A stretch of 64,000 nt of DNA from NCBI GenBank assembly GCA_934617425.1, contig CAKTUD010000007.1, forward strand, positions 1 through 64,000, in the 5' to 3' direction. Source of the stretch: an uncultured Eggerthellaceae bacterium (GTDB lineage: Bacteria; Actinomycetota; Coriobacteriia; Coriobacteriales; Eggerthellaceae). The position numbers and the translations under genes were made by a program. This document shows, one piece after another, positions 37,301-45,070 of the stretch (the stretch's first letter is position 1; every line of letters begins with the position of its first letter). Below the pieces are notes generated by a model. It did not search any database. It had not been told where the DNA came from and worked only from the letters and a program-made list of their open reading frames with translations.

Positions 37301-38293
37301 ACCACCCCAAGTTCCCAGGGCTTCGACATCGCCGCCGTTTATTGTTACGTTAACGCCGTCGCCGCCGTGACCCGAGCTCGGCATCCCTCCGCCGATGCCC
37401 GCGCCATTCTCGCCGCCTATCGCCCTCACCGTGCCGCCGTTGATGGTTATGTTCTTGCCATTCGACATAAAGCCGCCGCCGATGCCTGCCGCACCGCCGG
37501 TGACCAAACCGATGTTGCTTCCGCCTTTGGCGCTTACCGTGCCGCCGTTGATAATAAGACCGTCAAGGTCGCCGTGATCGCCTCCGCCGATACCTGCGCT
37601 GTTGACGCCGCCGCGCGCGTTGATATTACCGCTCTCGATAACGATGTTGCCTGTGGTTCTTCCCGTGAACATGGCATGGCTTGACGTGCCGATGCCTGCA
37701 CCGCCCTCGATGGAATTGCTACCGATGACATTAAGCGTTCCGGGGTTGCCGGGGTCTTCGGTGGTAAACACAAGCTTGGTGTTGCGACCGTCCTTTTGTA
37801 TAGCCGCGCCGCCCAAGTACCCCGATATCTTAGCCGTAGCCCCTGACCTCGTGCAGATGGTGACGGTACCTCCCTGGTCTCCGATCGTTATCCCCGGCGA
37901 GCATTGACCCACTTGCGAAAGAATGCTCGTATCGATATTAAGACCGTCTTTCAAATACAAAACGACATCGCCCGAAGATATCTCGACGCAGCATTTCTTG
38001 CTGTGCCCCGAAAGTTCGTAAGTCCCGGGCTTGGTTATGTAGATAGTGGTGTTGGATTTGGCTTTGCCAATGTCGTAACTCTCGCCTGGCGACATATCCT
38101 TGCGATGCCATTTCGCCGCATTAGCCTCGTCTTCCTTGACATCTTGGGTCGCCGCACCAAAGACGGTTTGCTCGGCAACCCCGTCGTTGCCAAATGCGAG
38201 CATCGGCGTCGTCAGCATGGCAAAGGCATAGGACAACGCCGCGAAAGCGCAAGCCAGAATCATCCGTTTGACAAAGTTGGAATCGGCGTGCAT
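34370..38293 (-). CDS. Giant cell-surface protein: beta-helix domain plus InlB-type repeats, anchored
   Basis: 1307 residues. Signal peptide to about residue 35 (SYAFAMLTTPMLAFG). Residues 70-480 are a carbohydrate-binding/beta-helix region built of repeats such as SAGIGGG, ITINGGTVRAIGGENGAGIG and GGAGVGGGW. Residues 600-1250 hold about five InlB/Flg_new-type repeats, each ending GYDFIGWNTAADGSG- or GYEFAGWNTAADGSG-like and YAQW; between them lies a Cna-B-like stretch (TVTVAVTNDGEAVSGLASRL). C-terminus: LVNTGD, a hydrophobic helix, RKRL, a variant sortase signal. Start at 38293 has GAGGAG upstream. Probably an adhesin or matrix protein; target unknown. Controlled with the TetR gene downstream. 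Confidence 0.87.
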   Translation of the reverse strand: MHADSNFVKRMILACAFAALSYAFAMLTTPMLAFGNDGVAEQTVFGAATQDVKEDEANAAKWHRKDMSPGESYDIGKAKSNTTIYITKPGTYELSGHSKKCCVEISSGDVVLYLKDGLNIDTSILSQVGQCSPGITIGDQGGTVTICTRSGATAKISGYLGGAAIQKDGRNTKLVFTTEDPGNPGTLNVIGSNSIEGGAGIGTSSHAMFTGRTTGNIVIESGNINARGGVNSAGIGGGDHGDLDGLIINGGTVSAKGGSNIGLVTGGAAGIGGGFMSNGKNITINGGTVRAIGGENGAGIGGGMPSSGHGGDGVNVTINGGDVEALGTWGGAGVGGGWEGNAYNIKIAGGKVSAVGGKMNACAIGGGGGSFYGTGTNIVISGGEVTATAEGLISTGAAIGSTKSGDGATSVTISGGRVGAVAKSGFAIGGGGKNGVTSKGGSTKVAISGGTVITAADGSSHIGSGNKDCSISIIGGSVNTVVDSPVVNQKGDELALSRVRLFGAEKNVAVASLKTTGADPAYGVNDVLTGNEGQIYLWLPKNATIDGATIQQGDVFAGSVAAGNNGSLYPVSRITLKANGDGEADGSATVSRGKTVLDDMIAPVRKGYTLIGFASDKDGNSLVADSHGVLKANTSYTDEDGRWAVNGGSCELYAQWLGDTYSLRYEQNVPTDASTVASGFMDEKTGLTYGQPFTADSCGYSLPGYDFIGWNTAADGSGRRYAPGEEVNDLDIDSSGVARLYACWCAKTYTVSFTTDTYGWGDDYRQEFVFDQPARLEEYRFTPRYGYEFTGWTVKNSIGALYQDKALVCNLCTVGADGELIPKTLMASWVQIGTVTVAVTNDGEAVSGLASRLKLETLDAASTVEGGQEGMIGGTFVETSKAGIYQCNDVPYGVYSLTRDGEPTGKTAEVGISGIAAIYLDYCTVKVEGCDECDTYFLAQGGRTQMVSDVLVGSTLQLRSDVKRSCAFIGYVATGCDPTWENGDSSLPNQTITVNGQTTVKSLGGPGHYRVIFHANGGAGDMPSQDFAIGEAKALSANSFTREHHSFACWTSTTAWDGTTFSDGEMIGQSLTTETDATVDLYAQWEPDAYWVEFNGNGGNVGYMGFQKMFFGQPSNLEKSKMTMKDHRFIGWNTEADGSGMSYEDEACVQDLTAQKDGVVTLWAQWERDRYTVAFDANGGAGEMDEQVIPTHAADRIEACDFWRDGYEFAGWNTAADGSGASYGDAADVIDLADAYATVVLYAQWKALPTPAPTSVDPCDAEDNTDGDDNDAQALVNTGDSLACPILAFAVIAASVSMVIVVIRKRL

Positions 38294-38337
38294 ACGATCA
38301 TCTCCTCGATGGTCGCCTATAGCTAACCTCACTACAT

Positions 38338-38353
38338 GAATGAACGTTCGTTC
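38338..38353 (-). promoter_or_regulatory. TetR-type operator upstream of the giant surface protein
   Basis: GAATGAAC (38338-38345) abuts GTTCGTTC (38346-38353): 7 of 8 positions pair as an inverted repeat, the usual shape of TetR/AcrR operators. It overlaps the region just downstream of a TATATA -10-like box (minus strand), 45 bases before the start codon. A TetR gene is the last gene of the same transcription unit. Confidence 0.55.
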
Positions 38354-38406
38354 ACTTATATAGAATAAACCAAACTGCCGGAATTTTCGATATGTTTTGC
38401 AGGGAA

Positions 38407-39396
38407 TCAGAGTTCGGTTGCGCAAACCTCGCCGGAAGCCATCTTCACGATGCCCTCGATGCCGCATTGCACCATGCTCCGCACAGCCGCATCGGTGTAG
38501 AAGGCCATATGCTGAGTGATGACCACGTTGCTGAACTGCATCAGGTAAAACAGATCGCGATTAGCCAAGATGTCGCTGCGGCGGTCGGTATGCACCATGC
38601 CCGTCTCACCTTCTATGGTATCCATGCCGATAGCCCCGATCTTCTCGGTTTCGACACCGTCCACCAAAGCGCCTATGTCCATCAGCTCGCCACGCGCGCA
38701 GTTCACCAAAACCACGCCGTCCTTCATCTTCGCAATGGCTTGGGCATCGATTATATGGCGTGTGCTCGGCAACGCAGGGAGATGCAAGGTGATGACGTCG
38801 CTCTCGCACAGCAGCTCGTCTTGGTCGACATACGTCGCAAGACCTTTGATCGCAGGATTTTCCCTATGGTCGTAAGCAAGGATGCGGCAGCCGAAGCCAG
38901 CCAGGATCTCAACCACTTTCTGGCCGATATGGCCTGTTCCCATAACGCCCACAGTAAGGTCTTTCAGCTCGCGGCCCTGCAAACCGCGCAGCGAGAAATC
39001 GTTCACACGGCTACGCCACGAGGCCTGCTTGTAGTTGCGCAGGCAAATGAGCATCAACATGATGGTGAATTCGGCCACGCCGTTAGGCGCATACCGCGCG
39101 TTGCATACGCGGATGCCCAGCTCCTTCGCTGCGACAAGATCGATGTGATCGGCGCCGATGGTGCGCGTCGACGCGAACTTCACGCCCGACGCCGCCCATG
39201 CGGAAAGCAGTTCCTCGTTGATGTCGCCTTGGCCAAGCATCGACACGCCGATGCAACCCTGCGCCATCTCGGCGTTTTCGAGCGAGGGGACCTCGGGGGT
39301 CATTGTCAGATCAATGCCCCACTTCGACGCCAGCGCCAACATCTCCAATTTTTCGTCTGCGCGCACCTCAAACGCGACAATCTTCATGCTTTCCAT
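38407..39396 (-). CDS. D-2-hydroxyacid dehydrogenase (D-lactate dehydrogenase type)
   Basis: 329 residues. N-terminal catalytic subdomain FEVRADEKLEMLALASKWGI, NAD-binding motif VGVMGTGHIGQKVVEILAGF, and catalytic residues in VNCARGEL (Arg), DTIEGETG (Glu) and ITQHMAFYTDAAV (His). The pattern TRTIGADHIDLVAAKELGIR matches D-LDH/VanH enzymes best. It could reduce pyruvate to D-lactate. Start at 39396 (MESMKIVAF) or 39387; the first has GGGGGGCG upstream. No vanA-type ligase is near. Confidence 0.85.
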   Translation of the reverse strand: MESMKIVAFEVRADEKLEMLALASKWGIDLTMTPEVPSLENAEMAQGCIGVSMLGQGDINEELLSAWAASGVKFASTRTIGADHIDLVAAKELGIRVCNARYAPNGVAEFTIMLMLICLRNYKQASWRSRVNDFSLRGLQGRELKDLTVGVMGTGHIGQKVVEILAGFGCRILAYDHRENPAIKGLATYVDQDELLCESDVITLHLPALPSTRHIIDAQAIAKMKDGVVLVNCARGELMDIGALVDGVETEKIGAIGMDTIEGETGMVHTDRRSDILANRDLFYLMQFSNVVITQHMAFYTDAAVRSMVQCGIEGIVKMASGEVCATEL

Positions 39397-39558
39397 GCTC
39401 AACGCCCCCCAGAAAAACTCCGATTCTGTTCGGCATTTTAATATAAGAGCAAACGAGGCAGACGCACTTTCAAACAAGCTTTTACAATAGATTTACGTTG
39501 CGAGAGAATTGCGGGTCGCAAACAAGCGCGGACTGCAAGCCAAACACCACGCAGCGCG

Positions 39559-40383
39559 CTAGCACGAACGCAGCATCCGGATCTCCTCGGCGTATCCAGG
39601 CAGCTCGTTGGGCGTCTCCAATACAAACGGCAGCTGGCAAAGCGCAGGATGCTTGACGATACGCGCCAAAGCCTCGAAACCGATACTACCCTGTCCGATT
39701 CTCTCGTGCCGATCCTTGTGCGACCCCAACGGGTTTTTAGAATCATTCAAATGAATCGCCCGCAAACGTTCGATGCCCAAAACACGGTCGAACTCGGCCA
39801 ACACGCCATCGAGGTTGTTCACTATGTCGTAGCCAGCATCGTGAACATGACATGTATCGAAGCAGACCCCCAGATGATCCGACAACTCGACGCGATCAAT
39901 GATGGCAGCCAGCTCTTCGAACGTGCGGCCCACTTCGGCCCCCTTCCCCGCCATGGTTTCGAGCAACACCGTGGTGGCTTGATCCGGCGCAAGCACTTTG
40001 TTCAGCAATTCCGCGATAAGTTCGATTCCTTTATCGGCTCCTTGCTTCACGTGACTGCCGGGATGGAAGTTGTAGTAGCTATGTGGCACCGATTCCATAC
40101 GCACAAGGTCATCGGCCATGCACTCGTATGCGAATTCGCGAGCGGAAGGCTTATCCGAACAGGGGTTTAACGTGTAGGGAGCATGAGCGACGAGGGTTCC
40201 GAAATCGTTTTCGGCAAGAAGCGCGCGTAAAGCCGCCGCATCAGCCGGGTCTATCGCCTTTGCCTTGCCGCCACGCGGGTTGCGCGTGAAAAAAGCGAAT
40301 GTGTTAGCCCCGATGGAAAGCGCCGTTTCGCCCATGGCTGCAAAGCCTTTGCTTGTAGACAAATGGCATCCGATAGTCAGCAT
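39559..40383 (-). CDS. nfo: Endonuclease IV (AP endonuclease)
   Basis: 274 residues, AP endonuclease family 2 TIM barrel. Metal and active-site motifs are present: GCHLSTSKGF, VAHAPYTLN, NFHPGSH, LLETMAGKGAEVG, VCFDTCHVHDAGYD, HLNDSKNPLGSHKDRHERIG and ETPNE. Cleaves DNA 5' of abasic sites in base-excision repair. Slightly short but with all ligands. Confidence 0.95.
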   Translation of the reverse strand: MLTIGCHLSTSKGFAAMGETALSIGANTFAFFTRNPRGGKAKAIDPADAAALRALLAENDFGTLVAHAPYTLNPCSDKPSAREFAYECMADDLVRMESVPHSYYNFHPGSHVKQGADKGIELIAELLNKVLAPDQATTVLLETMAGKGAEVGRTFEELAAIIDRVELSDHLGVCFDTCHVHDAGYDIVNNLDGVLAEFDRVLGIERLRAIHLNDSKNPLGSHKDRHERIGQGSIGFEALARIVKHPALCQLPFVLETPNELPGYAEEIRMLRSC

Positions 40384-40477
40384 GGTTTTCCTCTCGTCGT
40401 TTTATACCCCATGCTAAAGCAAGGACCCCCGCGAAACGGCGGCTATCAACCTTTGACAAAATTATTCGCAAGGTGTC

Positions 40478-40514
40478 TTGTCAGCAGTCTTTTCGCATGT
40501 ATACTTCAACACCT
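40478..40514 (+). promoter_or_regulatory. Promoter with NiaR-like half sites
   Basis: TTGTCA (40478-40483) and TATACT (40500-40505) spaced by 16 bases form a plausible promoter. AGGTGTC at 40471 and ACACCTG at 40509, inverted relative to each other, resemble half sites of the NiaR (YrxA) operator and flank it. NiaR is encoded at the end of this operon. The match was made by eye. Confidence 0.35.
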
Positions 40515-40533
40515 GAAAAGTTAGGAGAAAAAT

Positions 40534-41634
40534 ATGGAAAAAGCCCGAGAGCTGCTTAAGCGCAAAGGGATCGAGATTTCAGCCCAACGCTACCTGATCG
40601 ACGCCATGGGGGCGATGGCGCAAGGCTTGTTCGCGTCGCTTCTTATGGGAACGATCATTGCCACGCTAGGCCAGCAGCTTGGCGTCCAATCGCTGGTCGA
40701 CATCGGCGCGTTCGCGAAAAGCGCGGCCGGCCCCGCCATGGCGGTGTCCATCGGGTATGCGCTGCGTTGCCCATCACTCGTGCTGTTCAGCCTCGTTGCG
40801 GTGGGCGCTGCTGCGAACACGCTCGGCGGCGCCGGCGGCCCGCTTGCCGTGCTGGTCATCGCCATCATCGCCACCGAACTGGGAAAGCTCGTTTCAGGGT
40901 CTACTAAAATCGACATCCTGGTCACGCCGTTCACGGTCATCGTTATCGGCTGCGCGCTATCCTACGTCATAGCGCCCGGCATCGGCCAAGCGGCAAATTC
41001 GCTGGGAAGCCTGATCATGTGGGCAACCGACTTGCAGCCGTTCCTTATGGGCATCGTCGTATCGGTTGTTGTCGGCATCGCACTTACACTGCCCATCTCA
41101 TCTGCGGCGATTTGCGCAGCGCTTTCGCTCACAGGACTCGCCGGTGGCGCCGCCGTCGCGGGTTGCTGCGCGCAGATGGTCGGCTTCGCGGTTATGAGCT
41201 TTAAGGAAAACAGCTGGGGCGGCCTGGTAAGCCAAGGCCTCGGCACTTCCATGTTGCAGATGGGAAACATCGTGCGCAACCCGCGTATCTGGATCGCCCC
41301 CACCTTGACCTCGGCCATAACCGGCCCCATCGCAACCTGCATTTTCGGCATGAGCATGAACGGCGCCGCGATTTCCAGCGGCATGGGCACCTGCGGCATG
41401 GTGGGTCCTATCGGCGTATACACCGGCTGGTTGGCCGACATCTCCGCAGGAACCATGTCGGCCATCACCGCATTCGATTGGCTGGGATTGGTGCTTATCT
41501 GCTTCATCCTTCCCGCGATCCTCTCTTTTGTCATCGGCAAATTCTTGCGTAAAATCGGTTGGATAAAAGAGGGCGATTTGACACTGGAAAGCGCCGACGA
41601 CATGGCGCGCTCGAAAGACGTCGCAGCCGAATAA
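40534..41634 (+). CDS. PfoR-like PTS IIC-domain (PTS_EIIC_2) membrane protein
   Basis: 366 residues, about ten helices, first residues ARELLKRKGIEISAQRYLID, then GAMAQGLFASLLMGTIIATLG. The Gly/Ala-rich TM region with VGIALTLPISSAAICAALSL and SGMGTCGMVGPIGVYTG is the PF13303 type (COG3641/PfoR), without IIA or IIB domains or their phosphorylation sites. Its neighbour, 36 bases on, is NiaR, so nicotinate or a precursor is a candidate substrate, though a sugar or regulatory role is possible. AGGAG precedes the ATG. Confidence 0.85.
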   Translation: MEKARELLKRKGIEISAQRYLIDAMGAMAQGLFASLLMGTIIATLGQQLGVQSLVDIGAFAKSAAGPAMAVSIGYALRCPSLVLFSLVAVGAAANTLGGAGGPLAVLVIAIIATELGKLVSGSTKIDILVTPFTVIVIGCALSYVIAPGIGQAANSLGSLIMWATDLQPFLMGIVVSVVVGIALTLPISSAAICAALSLTGLAGGAAVAGCCAQMVGFAVMSFKENSWGGLVSQGLGTSMLQMGNIVRNPRIWIAPTLTSAITGPIATCIFGMSMNGAAISSGMGTCGMVGPIGVYTGWLADISAGTMSAITAFDWLGLVLICFILPAILSFVIGKFLRKIGWIKEGDLTLESADDMARSKDVAAE

Positions 41635-41670
41635 TCGCCGACAATGACCGAGATGCCAAAGGAGATCGCC

Positions 41671-42219
41671 ATGCCAGGAGCCGCAACGCCCGGAAACGAG
41701 CGCCGAAACCGAATAATACAGATGCTAACGGCGTCCGATACACCCGTTTCGGGGCAAACGCTGGGGCTTGCCCTGAACGTGAGCCGCCAGGTGATCGTGC
41801 AGGACGTAGCCCTTCTGCGCACGGCCGGCTTCGCGATTTCCAGCACGCCACGCGGATACGTGCTCGGCGGCGAAACCCAAGCGATCAGGCGCGTAAAGGT
41901 AAAGCATGGCACCGACCGCATCGAAGAGGAAATGAACGCCATCGTCGATTTGGGCGGTTGCATAATCGACGTTATGGTGAACCACCACACATACGGCATG
42001 ATCAGCGCGCCCCTCGACGTCAAAAGCCGCCGCGACGTAAAGCGTTTCCTGACCGATCTCGCACAAGGCGTGTCGCAGCCGCTCTCGAGCCTTACCGAAG
42101 GCTATCATTTCCATCACATAAGCGCCGAATCGGAAGAGATACTCGACGAGATCCAAAATCAGCTTGACGACTTGGGACTATCGGCGCCGCTTACCGAATA
42201 CGAGCGCGCGACGCTCTAA
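41671..42219 (+). CDS. niaR: NAD-biosynthesis transcriptional repressor NiaR (HTH_11 + 3H domain)
   Basis: HTH_11 winged helix (RRNRIIQMLTASDTPVSGQT, then LGLALNVSRQVIVQDVALLR) and a 3H domain with three conserved histidine clusters (VNHHTYG; EGYHFHHIS). The 3H domain binds nicotinic acid. I placed the start at 41671 because AAAGGAG lies 7 bases before that ATG; an in-frame ATG at 41644 is the alternative. Co-transcribed with the upstream PfoR-like gene, so autoregulation of the pair is likely. 182 residues. Confidence 0.88.
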   Translation: MPGAATPGNERRNRIIQMLTASDTPVSGQTLGLALNVSRQVIVQDVALLRTAGFAISSTPRGYVLGGETQAIRRVKVKHGTDRIEEEMNAIVDLGGCIIDVMVNHHTYGMISAPLDVKSRRDVKRFLTDLAQGVSQPLSSLTEGYHFHHISAESEEILDEIQNQLDDLGLSAPLTEYERATL

Positions 42220-42333
42220 ACCGACCCCTCCGAAATTCCTCAAAATCGAATGTTTCGTGAATGAAACGTCAGTTGTTCTTCATAAAACATCATTTTCGAC
42301 GGTCATCGCCGACATGAGTCCTATACTCGCCTG

Positions 42334-42382
42334 CATCCCATCCAAGGGATGAGGCCAAGAATGCTCTTTTGGCCAAGAGCAT
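42334..42382 (+). promoter_or_regulatory. Two tandem hairpins in the leader of the BASS transporter gene
   Basis: CATCCC (42334-42339) pairs with GGGATG (42346-42351), and ATGCTCTT (42361-42368) pairs with AAGAGCAT (42375-42382). Together they fill the space between a putative transcription start and the ribosome binding site (AGGAAGG). Neither hairpin has a U-run, so they are not simple terminators. They do not match a riboswitch class I know. Confidence 0.4.
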
Positions 42383-42406
42383 CCGCAAGAGTTAGGAAGG
42401 TTCGTT

Positions 42407-43387
42407 ATGAAAGTCTTAGAAAAAGTAAGTGGGTTCGCAGGAAAGTACATGGCGATAATCGCGTTGGCCGTCGCGATCATCGCCCTGATCTTTCCTCAGC
42501 CCATTCATGCAGCTATTCCCACATCATGGGTGAACACGCTGCTGGGCATCGTCATGTTCGGCATGGGCATGACTCTAAAACTCACCGATTTCAAAGTGGT
42601 GTTCACCAAGCCCAAAGCCGTCATCGTCGGCATCTGCTCGCAATTCGTCATCATGCCCCTCTTGGCGTTTCTGTTGGTGAACATCTTTCAACTGCCCGCC
42701 GACTTGGCTGTAGGTGTCATCCTGGTCGGCGCATGCCCTGGCGGCACGAGCTCCAACGTCATGACTTATCTCGCAAAAGGCGACGTCGCCTTGTCTGTGG
42801 GTATGACAGCCTGCACCACTATCATGGCACCGTTTGTCACTCCGGCCCTTGTGCTGCTGCTTGCTGGACAAGCCGTCGACGTAAGCTACATGAGCATGCT
42901 CATCTCGATCGTGCAGGTTGTTCTTGTGCCTATCGTTTTGGGTTTTGTCATCAACCGCTTCGTCGCTAAGTTCGCCGAGGCATTCGCTAAGGTTTTGCCG
43001 CTTATCTCGGTTGTCGCCATCTCGCTGATCATCATGGCCGTGGTTTCCGCCAACGCAGCGAAGCTCATGCAGGTTGGTTGGCTTGTCGTGCTGGTTGTTA
43101 TGCTGCACAACGTTTGCGGCTATGCGTTTGGCTACGGCGTCGGCAAAGTACTCGGCCTCACCAAGGAGCAGATGCGCACGCTCTCCATCGAAGTCGGCAT
43201 GCAGAATTCGGGTCTTGCAACCTCGCTTGCCACCATGCACTTCGCAGCCCAGCCCATGGCTGCCGTCCCCGGCACCGTGTTCAGCGTTTGGCACAACATC
43301 TCCGGCGCTGTTTATGCAAACATCCTCGCCCGCACCGCCGAGAAAACCGTAAACGCTCCGGAGCAGGCAGCGGAAGCGAACGCGTAA
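42407..43387 (+). CDS. Bile acid:Na+ symporter (BASS) family transporter
   Basis: 326 residues, ten helices. Family features are GMGMTLKLTDFKVVFTKP near residue 45, GVILVGACPGGTSSNVMTYLAKG and the crossover region VGMQNSGLATSLATMHF with E/Q residues for Na+ binding. Bacterial members carry bile acids, pantothenate or keto acids. The bile salt hydrolase in the same genome makes a bile acid substrate tempting, but the genes are 16 kb apart. Strong terminator downstream (43458-43496). Confidence 0.87.
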   Translation: MKVLEKVSGFAGKYMAIIALAVAIIALIFPQPIHAAIPTSWVNTLLGIVMFGMGMTLKLTDFKVVFTKPKAVIVGICSQFVIMPLLAFLLVNIFQLPADLAVGVILVGACPGGTSSNVMTYLAKGDVALSVGMTACTTIMAPFVTPALVLLLAGQAVDVSYMSMLISIVQVVLVPIVLGFVINRFVAKFAEAFAKVLPLISVVAISLIIMAVVSANAAKLMQVGWLVVLVVMLHNVCGYAFGYGVGKVLGLTKEQMRTLSIEVGMQNSGLATSLATMHFAAQPMAAVPGTVFSVWHNISGAVYANILARTAEKTVNAPEQAAEANA

Positions 43388-43457
43388 AGCAACCTGCGAT
43401 AAAACCGCGCCGAGCCGCGTTGACAACAAAACGGCAATGCGAATACGGCGCTTTTTC

Positions 43458-43496
43458 AAACCCCGACTCCAGCCTTCGGAGCCGGGGTTTTCTTTG
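43458..43496 (+). terminator. Intrinsic terminator after the BASS gene
   Basis: CCCCG-A-CTCC (43461-43470) pairs with GGAG-C-CGGGG (43478-43487), extended by AA/TT, and is followed by TTTTCTTT. A clear GC-rich stem with U-run, about 70 bases past the transporter stop. Confidence 0.85.
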
Positions 43497-43573
43497 CCGT
43501 GGAAGTTGCGCGAAAGCACCTCGCAAGTACCAAAGCGGCGCTATACTTGCAGCCGTCAACCAAAGGAGGATTC

Positions 43574-44155
43574 GTGTACGGCAATCACGACAGCTCGGGA
43601 TTCGCCGAGCATGTTTCCGCAACGCTCAGCAAGCCCGCGGCGGCAACACCGCTCATCCTCCTCATGGGATTTATCGGCGCATCGCTTCGCTACATACTCG
43701 AAACGGTATTTCCCGCCAACGGCGGATTTCCTTGGGCCACATTGCTCGTAAACATCTTCGGTTGCTTTGTCCTGGAAATCATCAACCAATACGTCGGCAG
43801 AAGGCTTCACTTGCCCGCTCCCCTGGTCAAGTCCTTGGGCGTGGGGCTCATCGGCGCCTTCACCACTATCGCTGCGTTCTCTACCGAATGCGCCACGTTC
43901 CTGCATAACGGTGCATACATCTTCGCGACCATCTACATAGCGGCAACGCTCGCAACCACGTTTGCCTCGGCGTTCGCCGGACGCGCATTTTCGCAGTATC
44001 TCGCCTACCGCCGCCTATCGCGGCTGCAAAGAGAGCATGCGTTAGGGATTAGAGGGCGCAAACCCTCCGCCGGCGAATGCAAAGACGCGGTGTCGTTTAG
44101 CGTTGTCAAAGAGCCAGACAACGCCGCAAAGCACGAGAAGGACGGCGGAAAATGA
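43574..44155 (+). CDS. crcB: CrcB/Fluc fluoride channel subunit with extended C-terminus
   Basis: 193 residues from a GTG preceded by AAAGGAGG at perfect distance. Fluc fold: LLMGFIGASLRYILETVF, TLLVNIFGCFVLE (conserved Asn) and GLIGAFTTIAAFSTE (conserved Gly-Ala-Phe-Thr-Thr and Phe box). The C-terminal extension (about residues 145-193) is charged and unusual. Overlaps the next crcB by four bases (ATGA), so the two make a heterodimeric Fluc channel. A role in fluoride export follows from the family. Confidence 0.92.
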   Translation: MYGNHDSSGFAEHVSATLSKPAAATPLILLMGFIGASLRYILETVFPANGGFPWATLLVNIFGCFVLEIINQYVGRRLHLPAPLVKSLGVGLIGAFTTIAAFSTECATFLHNGAYIFATIYIAATLATTFASAFAGRAFSQYLAYRRLSRLQREHALGIRGRKPSAGECKDAVSFSVVKEPDNAAKHEKDGGK

Positions 44156-44538
44156 ATCAGCTGCTGATCATCATCGCGGTGAGCTGCGGCGGAGCATTTG
44201 GCGCCCTTTGCCGCAGCCGCGCGACCGCATTCCTGAAAAACCGTCTCAAGGGCGAGTTTCCCCTGCCGACGCTCATCATCAACCTGACTTCGTGCAGCAT
44301 CGCAGGCATAGCACTCGCATTTCAAGCATCTATGGACCAAACGCTTTATCTGGCACTCACCATGGGTTTCCTCGGCGGACTCTCAACGCTTTCGACCATG
44401 AATTACGAAGCGGTCGAACTCGTGATGAAACGTCGTTTCTCAGAAGGATTCAGTTACTTGGCGATAACCTACGCAAGCACCATCGGCATTGCAGCAGCCA
44501 TGTTCGCACTCGCGAATTTCCTCATCGGCCTCAGCTAG
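44152..44538 (+). CDS. crcB: CrcB/Fluc fluoride channel second subunit
   Basis: 128 residues with the four-helix Fluc pattern: VSCGGAFGALCRSRATAFL, TLIINLTSCSIAGIAL (Asn in the pore motif) and TMGFLGGLSTLSTMNYEAV (phenylalanine/serine/threonine box). Start codon overlaps the stop of the first subunit gene. Heterodimeric Fluc pairs of this kind are typical of Gram-positive bacteria. No fluoride riboswitch was found upstream. Confidence 0.9.
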   Translation: MNQLLIIIAVSCGGAFGALCRSRATAFLKNRLKGEFPLPTLIINLTSCSIAGIALAFQASMDQTLYLALTMGFLGGLSTLSTMNYEAVELVMKRRFSEGFSYLAITYASTIGIAAAMFALANFLIGLS

Positions 44539-44608
44539 AGCTTACGCAGCGAAAGACCTCCGCCCTGCTCCCGATAGAACGACACCCCTTCAAGCGAAAC
44601 GAGTGAAG

Positions 44609-45013
44609 ATGACAAGAAACGAAACGATTCTCAGCTATCTCACCAGCATTCCCGCATGGTATCTGGCAACAAGCGTGAACGACCAACCGCACGTGCGCCC
44701 TTTTAGCTTCGCAGCCGAGCAGGATGGAAAAATCTGGTTTTGCACCGCTACCACGAAGGATGTGTGGCAAGAGCTTCTCGTCAATCAAAGATTCGAAGCG
44801 ACAGCCTGGTGGCCCGGACACGGCTGGCTTATCTTGCGCGGCAAGGCAGGTCTAAACGACGAAGCCAACGACAACATCCGCCTTGCAGGGTTTGAACATC
44901 TCACCAAACTCGGCGAAAAATATGACGGTCCCAATGACCCCACGTTGGTCTTTTTCAGCGCAGAAGATGTTGAGGCCTGGATTTGCAATCACGACGAGTG
45001 GAAACCCTTGTAG
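44609..45013 (+). CDS. Pyridoxamine 5'-phosphate oxidase-like flavin-binding protein
   Basis: 134 residues of the PNPOx-like split barrel: YLATSVNDQPHVRPFSFAAE, GKIWFCTATTKDVWQELLVN, then WLILRGKAG. Proteins of this size bind FMN or F420 and have diverse or unknown reductase roles. The start at 44609 is 70 bases past crcB; the longer frame overlaps that gene. It is the intact counterpart in size of the NimA-type relic at 16644 but belongs to a different subgroup. Confidence 0.85.
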   Translation: MTRNETILSYLTSIPAWYLATSVNDQPHVRPFSFAAEQDGKIWFCTATTKDVWQELLVNQRFEATAWWPGHGWLILRGKAGLNDEANDNIRLAGFEHLTKLGEKYDGPNDPTLVFFSAEDVEAWICNHDEWKPL

Positions 45014-45070
45014 CTTTTAAGACCCGGACCCGTCGCAAGCCCCCGTCTTGCCCCCCCCTACAAAAGCGTT

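Noticed and set aside
36293..37684. 463-codon plus-strand ORF
   Set aside because: Lies antisense inside the giant surface protein gene, is His/Arg/Ala rich without motifs, and arises from the biased codons of the repeats.
37000..37700. GGC/GCC repeat pattern resembling a CRISPR or tandem DNA array
   Set aside because: The repeats are protein-level beta-helix turns with variable spacing and sequence, not identical direct repeats with unique spacers.
43388..43573. Expected fluoride riboswitch before crcB
   Set aside because: The region holds a terminator and a ribosome binding site, but no crcB-motif sequence or pseudoknot arms were found.
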